Shown: positions 39,653-49,535 of the stretch, piece by piece
Layout of the letters: every line of letters begins with the position of its first letter
Numbering within the stretch: the stretch's first letter is position 1
From: an uncultured Psychromonas sp.
GTDB taxonomy: Bacteria > Pseudomonadota > Gammaproteobacteria > Enterobacterales > Psychromonadaceae
Direction: 5' to 3'
Assembly: GCF_947489755.1 (NCBI RefSeq)
Contig: NZ_CANLFB010000008.1
Location: forward strand, 62,001 to 126,000
DNA: 64,000 nucleotides
Made by a program: the position numbers and the translations under genes
Notes under the pieces: model-generated
Seen by the model: only the letters and a program-made list of their open reading frames with translations
What the model was told of the DNA's origin: nothing
Databases searched by the model: none

Positions 39653-40040
39653 CATTCAAGTGTATGTTTTAAGAAAAGCTCGTCGGGCTCAGTTCTTAAT
39701 AAAACACTGGCGAAGGTCGTAGGTTCAAATCCTGCTCTCGCAACCACATTCAAGTGTATGTTTTAAGAAAAGCTCGTCGGGCTCAATTCTTAATAAAACA
39801 CTGGCGAAGGTCGTAGGTTCAAATCCTGCTCTCGCAACCACATTCAAGTGTATGTTTTAAGAAAAGCTCGTCGGGCTCAATTCTTAATAAAACACTGGCG
39901 AAGGTCGTAGGTGTTTTTTATATCCTGCTCTCGCAACCACATTCAAGTGTATGTTTTAAGAAAAGCTCATCGGGCTCAGTTCTTAATAAAACACTGGCGA
40001 AGGTTGTAGTTGTTAATTTCAACTCCCTGAACCGCATTCG
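39653..40040 (+). repeat. Tandem array of four 94-99-bp repeats derived from the initiator tRNA 3' part
   Basis: Units: A 39653-39746, B 39747-39840, C 39841-39939, D 39940-40034, then a 6-base start of a fifth. Each begins CATTCAAGTGTATGTTTTAA. It then holds 15 bases equal to tRNA positions 39597-39611, a 20-base block (TTCTTAATAAAACACTGG core) and the tRNA 3' end. In A and B the last 36 bases equal tRNA 39617-39652 exactly, CCA included. C has a rebuilt T-loop and D is decayed. A and B differ at one base. AGTGT..TTAAGAA and TTCTTAA..ACACT in each unit can pair into a hairpin. The tRNA 5' acceptor strand is absent. Confidence 0.93.
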
Positions 40041-40095
40041 ATATTGTAGTTTCCTATCGCAATATCTGTTTGAGTTATTCAAACAAAACGAATGA

Positions 40096-40122
40096 AGCTC
40101 CAATTTATTGGGGCTTTTTTGT
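40096..40122 (+). terminator. Terminator-like hairpin after the tRNA array
   Basis: AAGCTCCAA pairs with TTGGGGCTT (one G-U) around TTTA, followed by a T-run. It would end the tRNA/array transcript, at least partly, before rimP. Confidence 0.85.
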
Positions 40123-40161
40123 TATTTGCGTATTTGATTTTGTTTTAAATACGTTTTACTG

Positions 40162-40196
40162 ACAACTTATGTTTATCAAAAATAAACATAAGTTGT
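40162..40196. other. Perfect 15-bp hairpin in the rimP-nusA leader
   Basis: ACAACTTATGTTTAT (40162-40176) and ATAAACATAAGTTGT (40182-40196) are exact reverse complements with loop CAAAA. There is no T-run immediately after. It lies between two terminator-like hairpins and could be an antiterminator or RNase III site. Confidence 0.8.
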
Positions 40197-40205
40197 TATT
40201 TAAAT

Positions 40206-40227
40206 AGGGCTATATGCCCTTTTTTTG
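40206..40227 (+). terminator. Attenuator-like terminator just before rimP
   Basis: AGGGC pairs with GCCCT around TATAT and is followed by seven T. It ends only about 5 bases before the rimP ribosome site (GAAAGGGG), so it is placed to attenuate entry into rimP-nusA-infB. Confidence 0.8.
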
Positions 40228-40246
40228 TTTCTGAAAGGGGATAGAT

Positions 40247-40705
40247 TTGGCAAGTTTAGAAGAGCGTCTAACTGAAATGTTAGCGCCAAGTGTGGAAGAC
40301 CTTGGCTATGAATTAGTTGGAGTTGAATACGTGCGTGCAGGTAAACACTCAACATTACGTGTTTATATTGACCAAGAAGAAGGTATTTTGGTTGATGATT
40401 GTGCAGCAGTGAGTCGTCAAGTCAGTGCTATTATGGATGTTGAAGATCCAATCACTAACGAGTACACACTTGAAGTATCGTCTCCAGGTATGGAAAGACC
40501 ACTATTTAATGCAGCACAATATGCCGCATTTTTAGGTGAAGAAGTTAAAATACAACTGCGTATGCCGATTCAAAATCGCCGCAGATGGAAAGGTATTATT
40601 AGTAGTGTAGACGGTGAAATTATTTCCGTTTCTGTTGAGGGTAAAGAAGAGCGCTTTGCGCTGAGTAATATCCAGAAAGCGAACATAGTTCCAAAATTTG
40701 ATTAA
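40247..40705 (+). CDS. rimP: Ribosome maturation factor RimP
   Basis: A 152-residue protein for 30S subunit maturation. It begins with a TTG codon 6 bases after AAAGGGG, as the E. coli gene also does. It has [40 protein letters not shown] and [13 protein letters not shown] in the N-terminal domain, and QNRRRWKG with [13 protein letters not shown] in the C-terminal one. First gene of the rimP-nusA-infB operon. nusA follows after 14 bases. Confidence 0.96.
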   Translation: MASLEERLTEMLAPSVEDLGYELVGVEYVRAGKHSTLRVYIDQEEGILVDDCAAVSRQVSAIMDVEDPITNEYTLEVSSPGMERPLFNAAQYAAFLGEEVKIQLRMPIQNRRRWKGIISSVDGEIISVSVEGKEERFALSNIQKANIVPKFD

Positions 40706-40719
40706 TTAAGGCGTTAAAA

Positions 40720-42222
40720 ATGAATAATAAAGAAATTTTATTGGTTGTTGAAGCTGTTTCAAATGAAAAAGGCTTACCAAGAGAAGCGATTTTTGAAGCA
40801 TTAGAAAGTGCACTGGCTATTGCAACTAAAAAGAAATATGAATTAGAAATTGAAGTGCGTGTTGATATCGACCGTGAAACAGGTCATTTCGATACTTTCC
40901 GTCGTTGGTTAGTGTTAGAAAGTGAAGCAGAAATGGAAAATCCTGCTAAAGAGATGACATTTGAAGCGGCACAGTATGACACGCCTGAAATTCAAGTTGG
41001 CGAATACATTGAAGATGAAATTGATTCAGTGACGTTTGACAGAATCACTACGCAAACTGCAAAACAAGTTATCGTACAAAAAGTACGTGAAGCTGAGCGT
41101 GCACAAGTTGTTGCTCAATATGCAGAAAAAGAAGGTGAGTTAATCACAGGTGTTGTTAAACGTATGACACGTGATAGCATTTTATTAGACCTTGGTAACA
41201 ATGCAGAAGCGGTTATTTTCCGTGATGAAATGTTACCACGTGAAAACTTCCGTCCAGGTGATCGTCTACGTGGTTTATTGTTTAAGGTAAGCCCTGAAGC
41301 ACGTGGTGCACAATTGTTCATGACGCGTACACAACCTGAAGTATTGGTTGAGCTGTTCCGTTTGGAAGTGCCTGAAATCGCTGAAGAGATGATAGACTTA
41401 ATGGGCGCTGCTCGTGACCCAGGTTCTCGTGCTAAAATCGCAGTTAAATCAAACGACCAACGTATTGACCCTATCGGTGCTTGTGTTGGTATGCGTGGAG
41501 CACGTGTTCAAGCTGTTTCAAATGAACTAGGCGGTGAGCGTGTTGATATTATCCTTTGGGATGAGAATCCAGCGCAATTTGCAATTAATGCAATGGCACC
41601 TGCTGAAGTTGCTTCAATTGTTGTTGATGAAGATTCACACAGCATGGATATTGCTGTAGAAGATGAAAACTTAGCACAAGCAATTGGTCGTAACGGTCAA
41701 AATATTCGTTTAGCATCTCAACTAACTGGTTGGGTATTAAATGTAATGACGGTAGCTGAATTAAAAACTAAACATCAAGCTGAGGCTGATGGTGTGATTT
41801 CATTATTTACGTCTGCGTTAGAAGTTGATGAAGATTTCGCTAGTGTATTAGTGGAAGAAGGTTTTAGTTCTTTAGAGGAAATTGCCTACGTTCCAGCTGA
41901 AGAGTTATTAGCGATTGACGGTTTTGACGAAGATATGGTTGAAGAGCTACGTACTCGTGCTAAAGACGTACTAGCTACAAAAGCCCTTGCTGAAGAAGAA
42001 AGTCTTGAAGGTGCAAAACCTGCTGATGATCTATTAGCACTTGAAGGCTTAGAGGCACACCTTGCATTTGTATTAGCAAGTAAAGGTGTGATTACATTAG
42101 AAGACTTAGCAGAACAAGCTGTTGATGATCTACTAGAGATTGATGAAAAACTAGATGCAGAAAAAGCAGCGGAATTAATTATGGCTGCTCGTAACATCTG
42201 CTGGTTTAGTGAAGATGCGTAA
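40720..42222 (+). CDS. nusA: Transcription termination/antitermination factor NusA
   Basis: A 500-residue RNA polymerase-binding factor. It has an N-terminal polymerase-binding domain (about 1-130), S1 domain (about 135-200, [20 protein letters not shown]), KH domains ([20 protein letters not shown] and [16 protein letters not shown]) and two acidic C-terminal repeats (about 360-495, [20 protein letters not shown] and [20 protein letters not shown]). Both repeats present is typical of gammaproteobacteria. NusA represses its own operon in E. coli, and three leader hairpins are seen upstream. Confidence 0.98.
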   Translation: MNNKEILLVVEAVSNEKGLPREAIFEALESALAIATKKKYELEIEVRVDIDRETGHFDTFRRWLVLESEAEMENPAKEMTFEAAQYDTPEIQVGEYIEDEIDSVTFDRITTQTAKQVIVQKVREAERAQVVAQYAEKEGELITGVVKRMTRDSILLDLGNNAEAVIFRDEMLPRENFRPGDRLRGLLFKVSPEARGAQLFMTRTQPEVLVELFRLEVPEIAEEMIDLMGAARDPGSRAKIAVKSNDQRIDPIGACVGMRGARVQAVSNELGGERVDIILWDENPAQFAINAMAPAEVASIVVDEDSHSMDIAVEDENLAQAIGRNGQNIRLASQLTGWVLNVMTVAELKTKHQAEADGVISLFTSALEVDEDFASVLVEEGFSSLEEIAYVPAEELLAIDGFDEDMVEELRTRAKDVLATKALAEEESLEGAKPADDLLALEGLEAHLAFVLASKGVITLEDLAEQAVDDLLEIDEKLDAEKAAELIMAARNICWFSEDA

Positions 42223-42247
42223 TAGCGTCAGTATGGAGAAATAAATA

Positions 42248-44896
42248 ATGTCAGAAATTCTATTAAAAGACCTCGCTAAAGACTTAAATAAATCTGAAGA
42301 TGCGTTAGTTCAGCAGTTTGCTGCTGCAGGTATTACTAAAAAAGCTAGCGACAAAGTAAGCGTTGAAGAAAAAGAAAAGCTAACTACTTATTTGCAAAAG
42401 CAACATGGTGGCGAGCAAAAACAAAAAATGACTTTACAACGTAAAACAAAAACGACGTTAAACGTTAAAGGCCAATCAAACGCGGTTAATGTTGAAGTTC
42501 GTAAAAAACGTACTTTTGTTAAACGTTCAGATGAAGAAATTCAAGCAGAAAAAGCAGCTGAGCAAGCAATAAAAGAAGCTGATGAAGCTAAAATTCAAGC
42601 TGAATTAGATGCTAAAAAAGCACAAGCTGAAAAAGTATTAGCTGAAAAATTAGCGGCTAAGAAAGAAGCTGAAGAAAAAGCTAAGTTAGCTGCAGTTGCT
42701 AATAAGCAAAAACAAGCTGCTACTAAATCTGTTAAAACAGAAGAGCAACTTAAATTAGAAAAAGAGCAAGCTGATTTGTTGAAAAAAGCAGAAACTGAAG
42801 CACTAGCGAAAGCAGAAAAAGATGCTGTTGAGCAAGCTGAACTGGCTAAGAAATTAGCAGAAGAAAATGCAGCTCGTTGGGCAAAAGAAGAAGCAGACCG
42901 TAAAGCCGCTGAAAAGACTGGTGACTACCATGTTACTTCATCTAAAGAAGCACAAGCAGCGGAAGATGCTGTTGATACAAAAGCGGAAGGTCCAACACAC
43001 CGTAAGAAAAAGAAAAAAGTACCAGCGGCTAAGCCTCTTGAAACTGTTTATAACCGTCGCGGTAACAACCGTCGTGGTAAAAAAGGTTCAACTGCAACGC
43101 CTCATGCACTTCAACAAGCATTTGAAAAACCAGCTGCTAAAGTTGAACGTGACGTTAAAATTGGTGAAACAATTACCGTTGCAGAACTAGCAAGTAAAAT
43201 GGCTGTTAAAGCAACTGAAGTGATTAAAGCGATGATGAAGATGGGTGCTATGGCAACTATCAACCAAGTTATCGATCAAGAAACAGCCTCTATTGTTGCT
43301 GAAGAAATGGGCCATAAAGTAATTCTAACGAAAGAAAATGAGTTAGAAGAGTCTGTAATGGCAGAAGCACAACAAGGCGGCGCTAAAACATCTCGTGCAC
43401 CTGTTGTTACTATCATGGGTCACGTTGACCACGGTAAAACGTCATTACTAGATTACATTCGTCGTGCAAAAGTTGCTGACGGTGAAGCCGGTGGTATTAC
43501 TCAACATATCGGTGCTTACCATGTAGACACTGACAAAGGTATGATTTCGTTCCTAGATACTCCAGGACATGCGGCGTTTACGTCAATGCGTTCTCGTGGT
43601 GCTAAAGCGACAGATATCGTTGTACTAGTGGTTGCTGCAGATGATGGTGTTATGCCACAAACAATCGAAGCGATTCAACATGCTAAAGCTGCTGGCGTTC
43701 CGCTAATGGTTGCTGTAAATAAAATCGATAAAGAAGGTGCAGATTTTGACCGTGTTAAAACTGAACTTTCACAACACGATGTTATTTCAGAAGAATGGGG
43801 TGGTGAAAACATCTTCTCATTCGTATCTGCAAAAGTAGGTACTGGTGTTGATGCATTATTAGATAGCATCTTATTACAAGCTGAAATGTTAGATTTAGAA
43901 GCCGTTTCAACAGGTCCTGCGTCAGGTGTTGTTATTGAATCTCGTCTTGATAAAGGTCGTGGTCCAGTTGCTTCTATCCTAGTACAACAAGGCGAACTGA
44001 AACAAGGTGATATCGTACTTTGTGGTCTTGAGTACGGACGTGTTCGTGCAATGCGTGACGAAAACGGTAAGCCAATTGAATCTGCTGGTCCTTCTATCCC
44101 TGTTGAAGTATTAGGTTTATCTGGTGTTCCACAAGCCGGTGATGAAGCTACCGTTGTTAAAGATGAGAAAAAAGCACGTGAAGTTGCATTATACCGTCAA
44201 GGTAAATTCCGTGATATCAAACTAGCTCGTCAACAGAAAGCGAAACTTGAAAACATGTTCTCTAACATGGAAGCTGGCGAAGTATCTGAACTTAATGTTG
44301 TACTTAAGTCTGATGTACAAGGTTCACTTGAAGCAATTTGTGATTCACTAAACAAACTATCTACAGATGAAGTTAAAGTTAATATCATCGGTCGTGGTGT
44401 TGGTGGTATTACTGAGACTGACGCATCATTAGCTTCTGCTTCTGGCGCATTGGTTATCGGCTTTAATGTTCGTGCTGATGCATCTGCTCGTAAGTTAATC
44501 GATAACGAAGCCGTTGAACTACGTTACTACAGCATCATCTACGATCTAATCGATGAAGTTCGTGCTGCGATGAGTGGTCTATTATCACCTGAATTCAAAC
44601 AAGAAATTACAGGTATTGCTGATGTACGTGAAGTATTCAAATCTCCTAAGATCGGCGCAATTGCTGGTTGTATGGTGACTGAAGGTACTATCAAGCGTAA
44701 CAACCCAATTCGTGTTCTACGTGAAAACGTGGTTATTTACGAAGGTGTGCTTGAGTCTCTACGTCGCTTTAAAGATGACGCAACTGAAGTTCGTAACGGT
44801 GTTGAGTGTGGTATCGGTGTTAAGAACTACAACGATGTACGCGTAGGCGACCAAATAGAAGTATTTGAAATTATTGAAGTAAAACGTACTCTTTAA
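42248..44896 (+). CDS. infB: Translation initiation factor IF-2
   Basis: An 882-residue GTPase that brings fMet-tRNA to the 30S subunit. The N-terminal IF2N domain (about 1-50) is followed by a long Lys/Glu/Ala-rich coiled coil (about 80-250), a second IF2N-like domain, then the G domain with G1 GHVDHGKT at residues 391-398, DTPGHAAF and NKID. The C-terminal C1 and C2 domains (C2 binds the fMet-CCA end) run to IEVKRTL. It shares an operon with nusA and lies 2.2 kb from the initiator-tRNA array. Confidence 0.98.
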   Translation: MSEILLKDLAKDLNKSEDALVQQFAAAGITKKASDKVSVEEKEKLTTYLQKQHGGEQKQKMTLQRKTKTTLNVKGQSNAVNVEVRKKRTFVKRSDEEIQAEKAAEQAIKEADEAKIQAELDAKKAQAEKVLAEKLAAKKEAEEKAKLAAVANKQKQAATKSVKTEEQLKLEKEQADLLKKAETEALAKAEKDAVEQAELAKKLAEENAARWAKEEADRKAAEKTGDYHVTSSKEAQAAEDAVDTKAEGPTHRKKKKKVPAAKPLETVYNRRGNNRRGKKGSTATPHALQQAFEKPAAKVERDVKIGETITVAELASKMAVKATEVIKAMMKMGAMATINQVIDQETASIVAEEMGHKVILTKENELEESVMAEAQQGGAKTSRAPVVTIMGHVDHGKTSLLDYIRRAKVADGEAGGITQHIGAYHVDTDKGMISFLDTPGHAAFTSMRSRGAKATDIVVLVVAADDGVMPQTIEAIQHAKAAGVPLMVAVNKIDKEGADFDRVKTELSQHDVISEEWGGENIFSFVSAKVGTGVDALLDSILLQAEMLDLEAVSTGPASGVVIESRLDKGRGPVASILVQQGELKQGDIVLCGLEYGRVRAMRDENGKPIESAGPSIPVEVLGLSGVPQAGDEATVVKDEKKAREVALYRQGKFRDIKLARQQKAKLENMFSNMEAGEVSELNVVLKSDVQGSLEAICDSLNKLSTDEVKVNIIGRGVGGITETDASLASASGALVIGFNVRADASARKLIDNEAVELRYYSIIYDLIDEVRAAMSGLLSPEFKQEITGIADVREVFKSPKIGAIAGCMVTEGTIKRNNPIRVLRENVVIYEGVLESLRRFKDDATEVRNGVECGIGVKNYNDVRVGDQIEVFEIIEVKRTL

Positions 44897-44918
44897 TTTT
44901 AAATCTTAATAACTATTA

Positions 44919-44944
44919 AGAATGGGGGCTTATGCCTCCATTCT
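44919..44944. other. Hairpin between infB and rbfA
   Basis: AGAATGGGGGC pairs with GCCTCCATTCT (one G-U) around TTAT. No T-run follows, so a processing or partial-termination role is more likely than full termination. The rbfA ribosome site AGGAG follows at about 44974. Confidence 0.65.
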
Positions 44945-44986
44945 CATTTAAAACAGCGCTTAATTGGCGTTGATTAGGAGTTACAA

Positions 44987-45412
44987 ATGGCAAAAGAATA
45001 TAGCCGTGCTTCTCGAGTTTCTCAGCAAGTACAAAAAGAACTTGCTCGAATCTTACAACAAGAAGTTAAAGATCCACGTATCGGAATGGTCACCATTTCT
45101 GGCGTTGATATTACCCGTGACCTTGCATACGCAACGGTATACGTAACCTTTTTCACTGTTGGTGACCAAACCAATGATGAATCATTAAAAGGCTTAAATG
45201 CTGCTGCTGGTTACGTTCGTCGTTTACTAGGTAAAGCAATGAAGTTACGTATTGTGCCTGAAGTTCGTTTCACATTTGATGAAACGTTAACAGAAGGTTT
45301 ACGTATTTCTGAGCTAGTAAGTGGCGCAGTAAAAAATGATAAAGTGAAGTTAAAAGAAGCTGGTCGTGAAGAAGACGAACTAGATGCAACAGAAGAAGAG
45401 GAAGCGAAGTAA
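44987..45412 (+). CDS. rbfA: 30S ribosome-binding factor A
   Basis: A 141-residue KH-fold factor for 16S rRNA 5' end maturation, needed at low temperature in E. coli. It starts [20 protein letters not shown] and contains [12 protein letters not shown] and [15 protein letters not shown]. The tail (residues about 120-141) is very acidic. An AGGAG site precedes the ATG. Its stop shares one base with the truB start (TAATG), so the two are translationally coupled. Confidence 0.97.
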   Translation: MAKEYSRASRVSQQVQKELARILQQEVKDPRIGMVTISGVDITRDLAYATVYVTFFTVGDQTNDESLKGLNAAAGYVRRLLGKAMKLRIVPEVRFTFDETLTEGLRISELVSGAVKNDKVKLKEAGREEDELDATEEEEAK

Positions 45413-46350
45413 TGGTAAAACGTGGAAAGGGTCGCCCGATTAATGGCATCGTATTATTAGATAAACCTACGGACATCAGTTCCAATCATGCTTTACAACG
45501 CGTAAAAAGAATCTTCTTTGCTCAAAAAGCAGGACATACCGGCGCCTTAGATCCATTGGCGACAGGTATGTTACCTGTTTGTTTAGGTGAGGCGACTAAG
45601 TTTTCTCAATTTCTATTAGACTCAGATAAACGTTACACAGTGACTGCTACATTAGGTGTAAGAACTGACACTAGTGATTCTCAAGGTGATGTGGTTTGCG
45701 AAAAACCTGTTTCAGTCACTCAAGAACAACTTGATGTTGCTCTTGATACTTTCCGTGGTGAAATCGAACAAGTGCCTTCTATGTATTCAGCCTTGAAATT
45801 CGAAGGTAAGCCGTTATATAAGTACGCTCGTGAAGGCATTACTATCGATCGTCCTGCTCGCCCGATTACCGTGTACGAAATTAATCAATTACGCTTTGAA
45901 GATAACGAAATTGATTTAGATATCCATGTGAGTAAAGGCACGTATATCAGAACGATTGTTGACGATCTCGGTGAGTTATTAGGTTGTGGTGCACATGTAT
46001 CAATGTTGCGTCGTACACAAGTTGCTGATTACCCTTATGAACGCATGATTACTATCGATGAGCTAGAAGCGTTAATAGAAAAAGCGAAAGAAGAAGACGT
46101 TAGTCCTTATGACTTGTTGGATCCGTTATTATTAGAAATGGATACTGCAGTTAAAAATTATCCTGAAGTCAATATTTCTGATGAAATGGGAGCTTATGTA
46201 TTGCACGGTCAACCGGTACAAGTATTCGGTGCACCAGACAATACTATTGTTAGAATCACCGTTGGCGAACAACGAACGTTTATCGGCGTTGGACAAATGA
46301 ATGATGATGGCTTGATTGCACCAAAACGCTTAGCTAATCTAGATCTTTAA
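45412..46350 (+). CDS. truB: tRNA pseudouridine-55 synthase
   Basis: A 312-residue enzyme that makes pseudouridine in the T-loop of all elongator tRNAs and most initiators. The catalytic aspartate is D47 in [58 protein letters not shown] and [14 protein letters not shown] follow in order, and a C-terminal PUA-like domain ends the protein. Usual gene order after rbfA. The rpsO-pnp pair that often follows is not present here. Confidence 0.97.
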   Translation: MVKRGKGRPINGIVLLDKPTDISSNHALQRVKRIFFAQKAGHTGALDPLATGMLPVCLGEATKFSQFLLDSDKRYTVTATLGVRTDTSDSQGDVVCEKPVSVTQEQLDVALDTFRGEIEQVPSMYSALKFEGKPLYKYAREGITIDRPARPITVYEINQLRFEDNEIDLDIHVSKGTYIRTIVDDLGELLGCGAHVSMLRRTQVADYPYERMITIDELEALIEKAKEEDVSPYDLLDPLLLEMDTAVKNYPEVNISDEMGAYVLHGQPVQVFGAPDNTIVRITVGEQRTFIGVGQMNDDGLIAPKRLANLDL

Positions 46351-46460
46351 AGAACAGGTTTATAAATAATAGACCTATAAAGAACAGACTTTAAAAGTGA
46401 ACGTATTCATTAAATGAACGTTAAGTTAAATTGAAACTAAAACAGATTGGCATAGCTAAG

Positions 46461-46670
46461 ATGACTAAAATAGATTTTTCTCAAATAAATAAAACCGCTG
46501 CTGAGTCGTTTAATCAGCAGCGTAATGTGATTAAACGTATTGCAAAAGGGCAAACAGTACTTTGTGAAGCCTGTGAAAAACCACTCACTTTAACTGTGTT
46601 AAGTGAAGGTGAAAGTGGTGTGCAGTGCAGCAAAGGTTGTACCCAAATTAATTTAGAACTCGACGCTTAA
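46461..46670 (+). CDS. Small cysteine-paired protein of unknown function
   Basis: From the ATG at 46461 the protein has 69 residues. The frame opens at a TTG 10 codons earlier, but that leader looks unlike protein. It has four cysteines in two pairs (VLCEACEKPL and VQCSKGCTQI), which suggests a zinc ribbon or structural metal site. The first half is helical and basic. The next gene, a DsbA-like protein, starts 20 bases later and may share the transcript. Family not recognised. Confidence 0.65.
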   Translation: MTKIDFSQINKTAAESFNQQRNVIKRIAKGQTVLCEACEKPLTLTVLSEGESGVQCSKGCTQINLELDA

Positions 46671-46690
46671 ACGTCGACAAGGTAGGTTTT

Positions 46691-47293
46691 ATGAGCTCAG
46701 AATTATTTTTTATTTACGACTCTCATTGCCCATGGAGTTATGCGGCAACACCATTAGTGGTTGCTTTAGATGAAGCTTTTCCTGAAATGGAAGTACATGC
46801 TTGGCACTGTGCTAACTATGATGGCGGTAGTAGTGTTGGTTTTAACGCGATTAAATCTGTTGAAAAAGAAAGTGATGTTCCTTTTTCACAAGAGTATATA
46901 CGTTTCGCAGACAGTCCTAAAAATAGTGTTATCAGTGCAAACTTACTGGCCTGGATCTCGACTAAACAGTCAGATAAATTATTAACGGTTTTACAAGCTT
47001 TGCAACATGCTCACTTTGTAGAAGGTAATTCTTTAGGCAAAAAAATAGACTTCACAGAACTTGCTGAAGACTTAAAACTATCAATACCAAATAAAGTCTT
47101 TAAAGAAGAACTAAGCAAAGATGCTTTGTATGTTCTATCTGATATTAATGATTTACAAGATTTCATGGGAACCGCTTCTTTCCCTGCTTTATTGTTAGTA
47201 CATAATGATAATGCGGTACTGTTAAATCATGCTCAATATATTGGTGATCCTGATAGTATTGTTGCAGATGTTGAAAAGCAGCTACAAGGTTAA
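46691..47293 (+). CDS. DsbA-family thioredoxin-fold protein with CPWS active site
   Basis: A 200-residue protein beginning FFIYDSHCPWSYAATPLV, the DsbA/FrnE-like first strand and active-site helix. The redox motif is CPWS: the second cysteine of CXXC is serine. The cis-proline is seen in GTASFPALLLV. There is no signal peptide, so it is cytoplasmic. With one active cysteine it may act as a monothiol isomerase, glutathione S-transferase-like or chaperone protein rather than an oxidase. The function is not established. Confidence 0.82.
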   Translation: MSSELFFIYDSHCPWSYAATPLVVALDEAFPEMEVHAWHCANYDGGSSVGFNAIKSVEKESDVPFSQEYIRFADSPKNSVISANLLAWISTKQSDKLLTVLQALQHAHFVEGNSLGKKIDFTELAEDLKLSIPNKVFKEELSKDALYVLSDINDLQDFMGTASFPALLLVHNDNAVLLNHAQYIGDPDSIVADVEKQLQG

Positions 47294-47490
47294 TATTACT
47301 GGCTCAATAACATTATATTGATCACGAGTAATATTTAAAAAGTGAAATGATCAAACCGGTCATTTCATTTAAAATTCAAACATTTTTCTATAATTCTTCA
47401 TTACTCTTCATTACTAACAGTTACTTATTGCACTCCTCCTCACCTATACGCATACTGTATTTTTATAAATTTCCTCAGTGAGAATGGATT

Positions 47491-49350
47491 ATGGCCGATA
47501 GTTTTCTACTTTTTGACATTGCACAAAAAGATCAATTAACAGATAACGTCTTAGCGTTTTTTGAAGAAACTATTTTACCAAGAGCCTGGGAAAATGAGCC
47601 TGTTCAATTTAATAAAGACAGCCGTGTTTATGCCTATGTAAATGATCAACAAGCGCCTGATGTTATCCAAGCTGCTATCGATGGTGGTTGGCAACTTGCT
47701 ATTTTACCTCATCCCGAATCGATCTATGCTAAACGTGGGTTTTGTGCTCAAAGTAATTTAAAAAAAGCGATTCAAGAAGCAGAGAAAAGCCAACCAGCAC
47801 AAGTAGATATCGTCCGTTGTAACGGTCAAATTTTACTTTCAGAGTTAGTTTTTGGTGAAAGCTTTAACTTATTACCCAGTGCTAAAAGCTTAGGCTTTGT
47901 TGAAAGACTTAAACTTGGATGGAAAAACCTTGGGAAAATTCGTCATGCTTCTCCTAAACAAGTGACTTTCAATACTGAGAATGAAAGTAGTTTCACAACC
48001 GCTGCATTAGGGGTTGTTATTACAGCTCATGTTCACGATTCTTGGTTATCTAAACACATCCTTCCTAATAGTCATATCAATGACGGTATGTGCCACGTTA
48101 TGTTGATTGCTCCGCGTAGTATCATGGAATTACTGCGATTTATTACGATCTCTACATTAGGCCGGTATTATTCATTGCCTAGCTTTCTTGGCCTAGTGAA
48201 AACGAAAAGTTTAACATTCACTAACGGCGATGTTTTAGATTACCAAATTGATGGTCAAGAAGGGCAAGCCGAATCGTTATCTGTTCAAACAGAAAATCAC
48301 GTACTGACATTGTTGGTGGGAGAATCTTTACCGATCATCGACACCTCTAGTGCACAAAAAGAACAACTCAAAATTAAAGGGCTCCCATCTGGTGAAGCGG
48401 TGAATGAATTAGCCAGTAAACCGTTAGCTTTTATTGCACATGCTGCCACAGACGAATTTAAAGACCTATATCAACTATTGAGAGACAATGCGACCACATC
48501 TTCCGCATTTCTTACCTTAATGGCACTATCGACTTTACTCGCGAGCGTAGGGCTTTTTGCAAGCTCTGCACCTGTTATTATTGGTGCGATGATCTTAGCG
48601 CCACTAATGGGGCCTATCATTTCACTTTCGATGGCGTTAGCGCGTCAAGATCCTTCATTGCTCACCGCAAGTGCAACGACCTTAGGCATTGGGATATTAG
48701 TCTCTTTAGGCTTTTCGTCTGTTGCGAGTTTTATTATCCCGATGGAAATCATCACCCCTGAAATTGCAGCGCGATTAAGCCCAAGTCTATTAGATTTAGG
48801 CGTTGCCGTTATTTCTGGTATTGCCGGCGCTTATGCTCATGCACGAGTTGATGCTGCTAAAAGTTTAGCGGGTGTGGCGATTGCCGTCGCACTTGTGCCA
48901 CCGTTAGCGGTAACAGGTATTGGCATTGGCTGGCTAGATTCGCATGTTGCTTGGGGCGCTTTATTATTATTCTTAACCAACTTGGCAGGTATTGTCTTTG
49001 CGGCAGCCCTCACTTTCCTTGCTTTAGGGTTTGCACCTTTTACTCGCGCTAAAAAGGGCCTAATGATTGCTTTTATCGGCGTGACATTGGTTTCTATTCC
49101 GTTAGTGTTTAGCTTCTTACGTTTATCTGAAGAGGCGAAAATAATGCAACAGCTTGAAGGTAAAAGAATAGGGCAGGTCGTACTCAGAGAAGTCTATGCA
49201 AGAGCATTGGATCCCATTGAAATTTCTGTAAAGTTAGTGACCCCTGAAACCTTGACCAGTGCAAAACTCGATGCGATTAAAGACAGCATTAAATTGGAGT
49301 TACAACAAGATGTCATCATGGAAGCGCAAGTCATTATTCGCAGAGAATAA
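47491..49350 (+). CDS. DUF389 family membrane protein
   Basis: A 619-residue protein in two parts. Residues about 1-290 are soluble and include a segment resembling the lipid-kinase/NAD-kinase fold (VNDQQAPDVIQAAIDGGWQLAI, with LPHPESIYAKRGF). Residues about 325-545 are a hydrophobic DUF389 domain with about six spans (SSAPVIIGAMILAPLMGPI, GIAGAYAHARVDAAKSLAGV, IAVALVPPLAVTGIGIGW). A short soluble tail follows. The function of the family is unknown. Monocistronic. Confidence 0.88.
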   Translation: MADSFLLFDIAQKDQLTDNVLAFFEETILPRAWENEPVQFNKDSRVYAYVNDQQAPDVIQAAIDGGWQLAILPHPESIYAKRGFCAQSNLKKAIQEAEKSQPAQVDIVRCNGQILLSELVFGESFNLLPSAKSLGFVERLKLGWKNLGKIRHASPKQVTFNTENESSFTTAALGVVITAHVHDSWLSKHILPNSHINDGMCHVMLIAPRSIMELLRFITISTLGRYYSLPSFLGLVKTKSLTFTNGDVLDYQIDGQEGQAESLSVQTENHVLTLLVGESLPIIDTSSAQKEQLKIKGLPSGEAVNELASKPLAFIAHAATDEFKDLYQLLRDNATTSSAFLTLMALSTLLASVGLFASSAPVIIGAMILAPLMGPIISLSMALARQDPSLLTASATTLGIGILVSLGFSSVASFIIPMEIITPEIAARLSPSLLDLGVAVISGIAGAYAHARVDAAKSLAGVAIAVALVPPLAVTGIGIGWLDSHVAWGALLLFLTNLAGIVFAAALTFLALGFAPFTRAKKGLMIAFIGVTLVSIPLVFSFLRLSEEAKIMQQLEGKRIGQVVLREVYARALDPIEISVKLVTPETLTSAKLDAIKDSIKLELQQDVIMEAQVIIRRE

Positions 49351-49535
49351 TTGATTTGTTGGAATTCAATTGTTTTTTTATTGGGTTTTATTCATCTTTT
49401 TCACTCTGTTAGTATCAGTAAAGAGCGATTAAAACTGACCTAAAAATGTTAAGTTGTTTTTTATTTTTATTTTTATTAAAAGTTAATAGTTAATCGTTAG
49501 CAATCAATTATCAGTCATTAAAAGCGTGCTTTTTT

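Noticed and set aside
39653-40040. CRISPR-like repetition
   Set aside because: Units are contiguous 94-99-bp repeats without unique spacers, and they contain tRNA sequence.
39918-40103. Minus-strand open frame over the tRNA-derived repeats
   Set aside because: It crosses repeat units and has no ribosome site. It is a shadow of repeat sequence.
42867-43190. Second frame inside infB
   Set aside because: A by-product of the Lys/Ala/Glu-rich coding sequence of IF2.
49351-49535. LexA operator before radD
   Set aside because: No CTGT-N8-ACAG palindrome was found in the gap.
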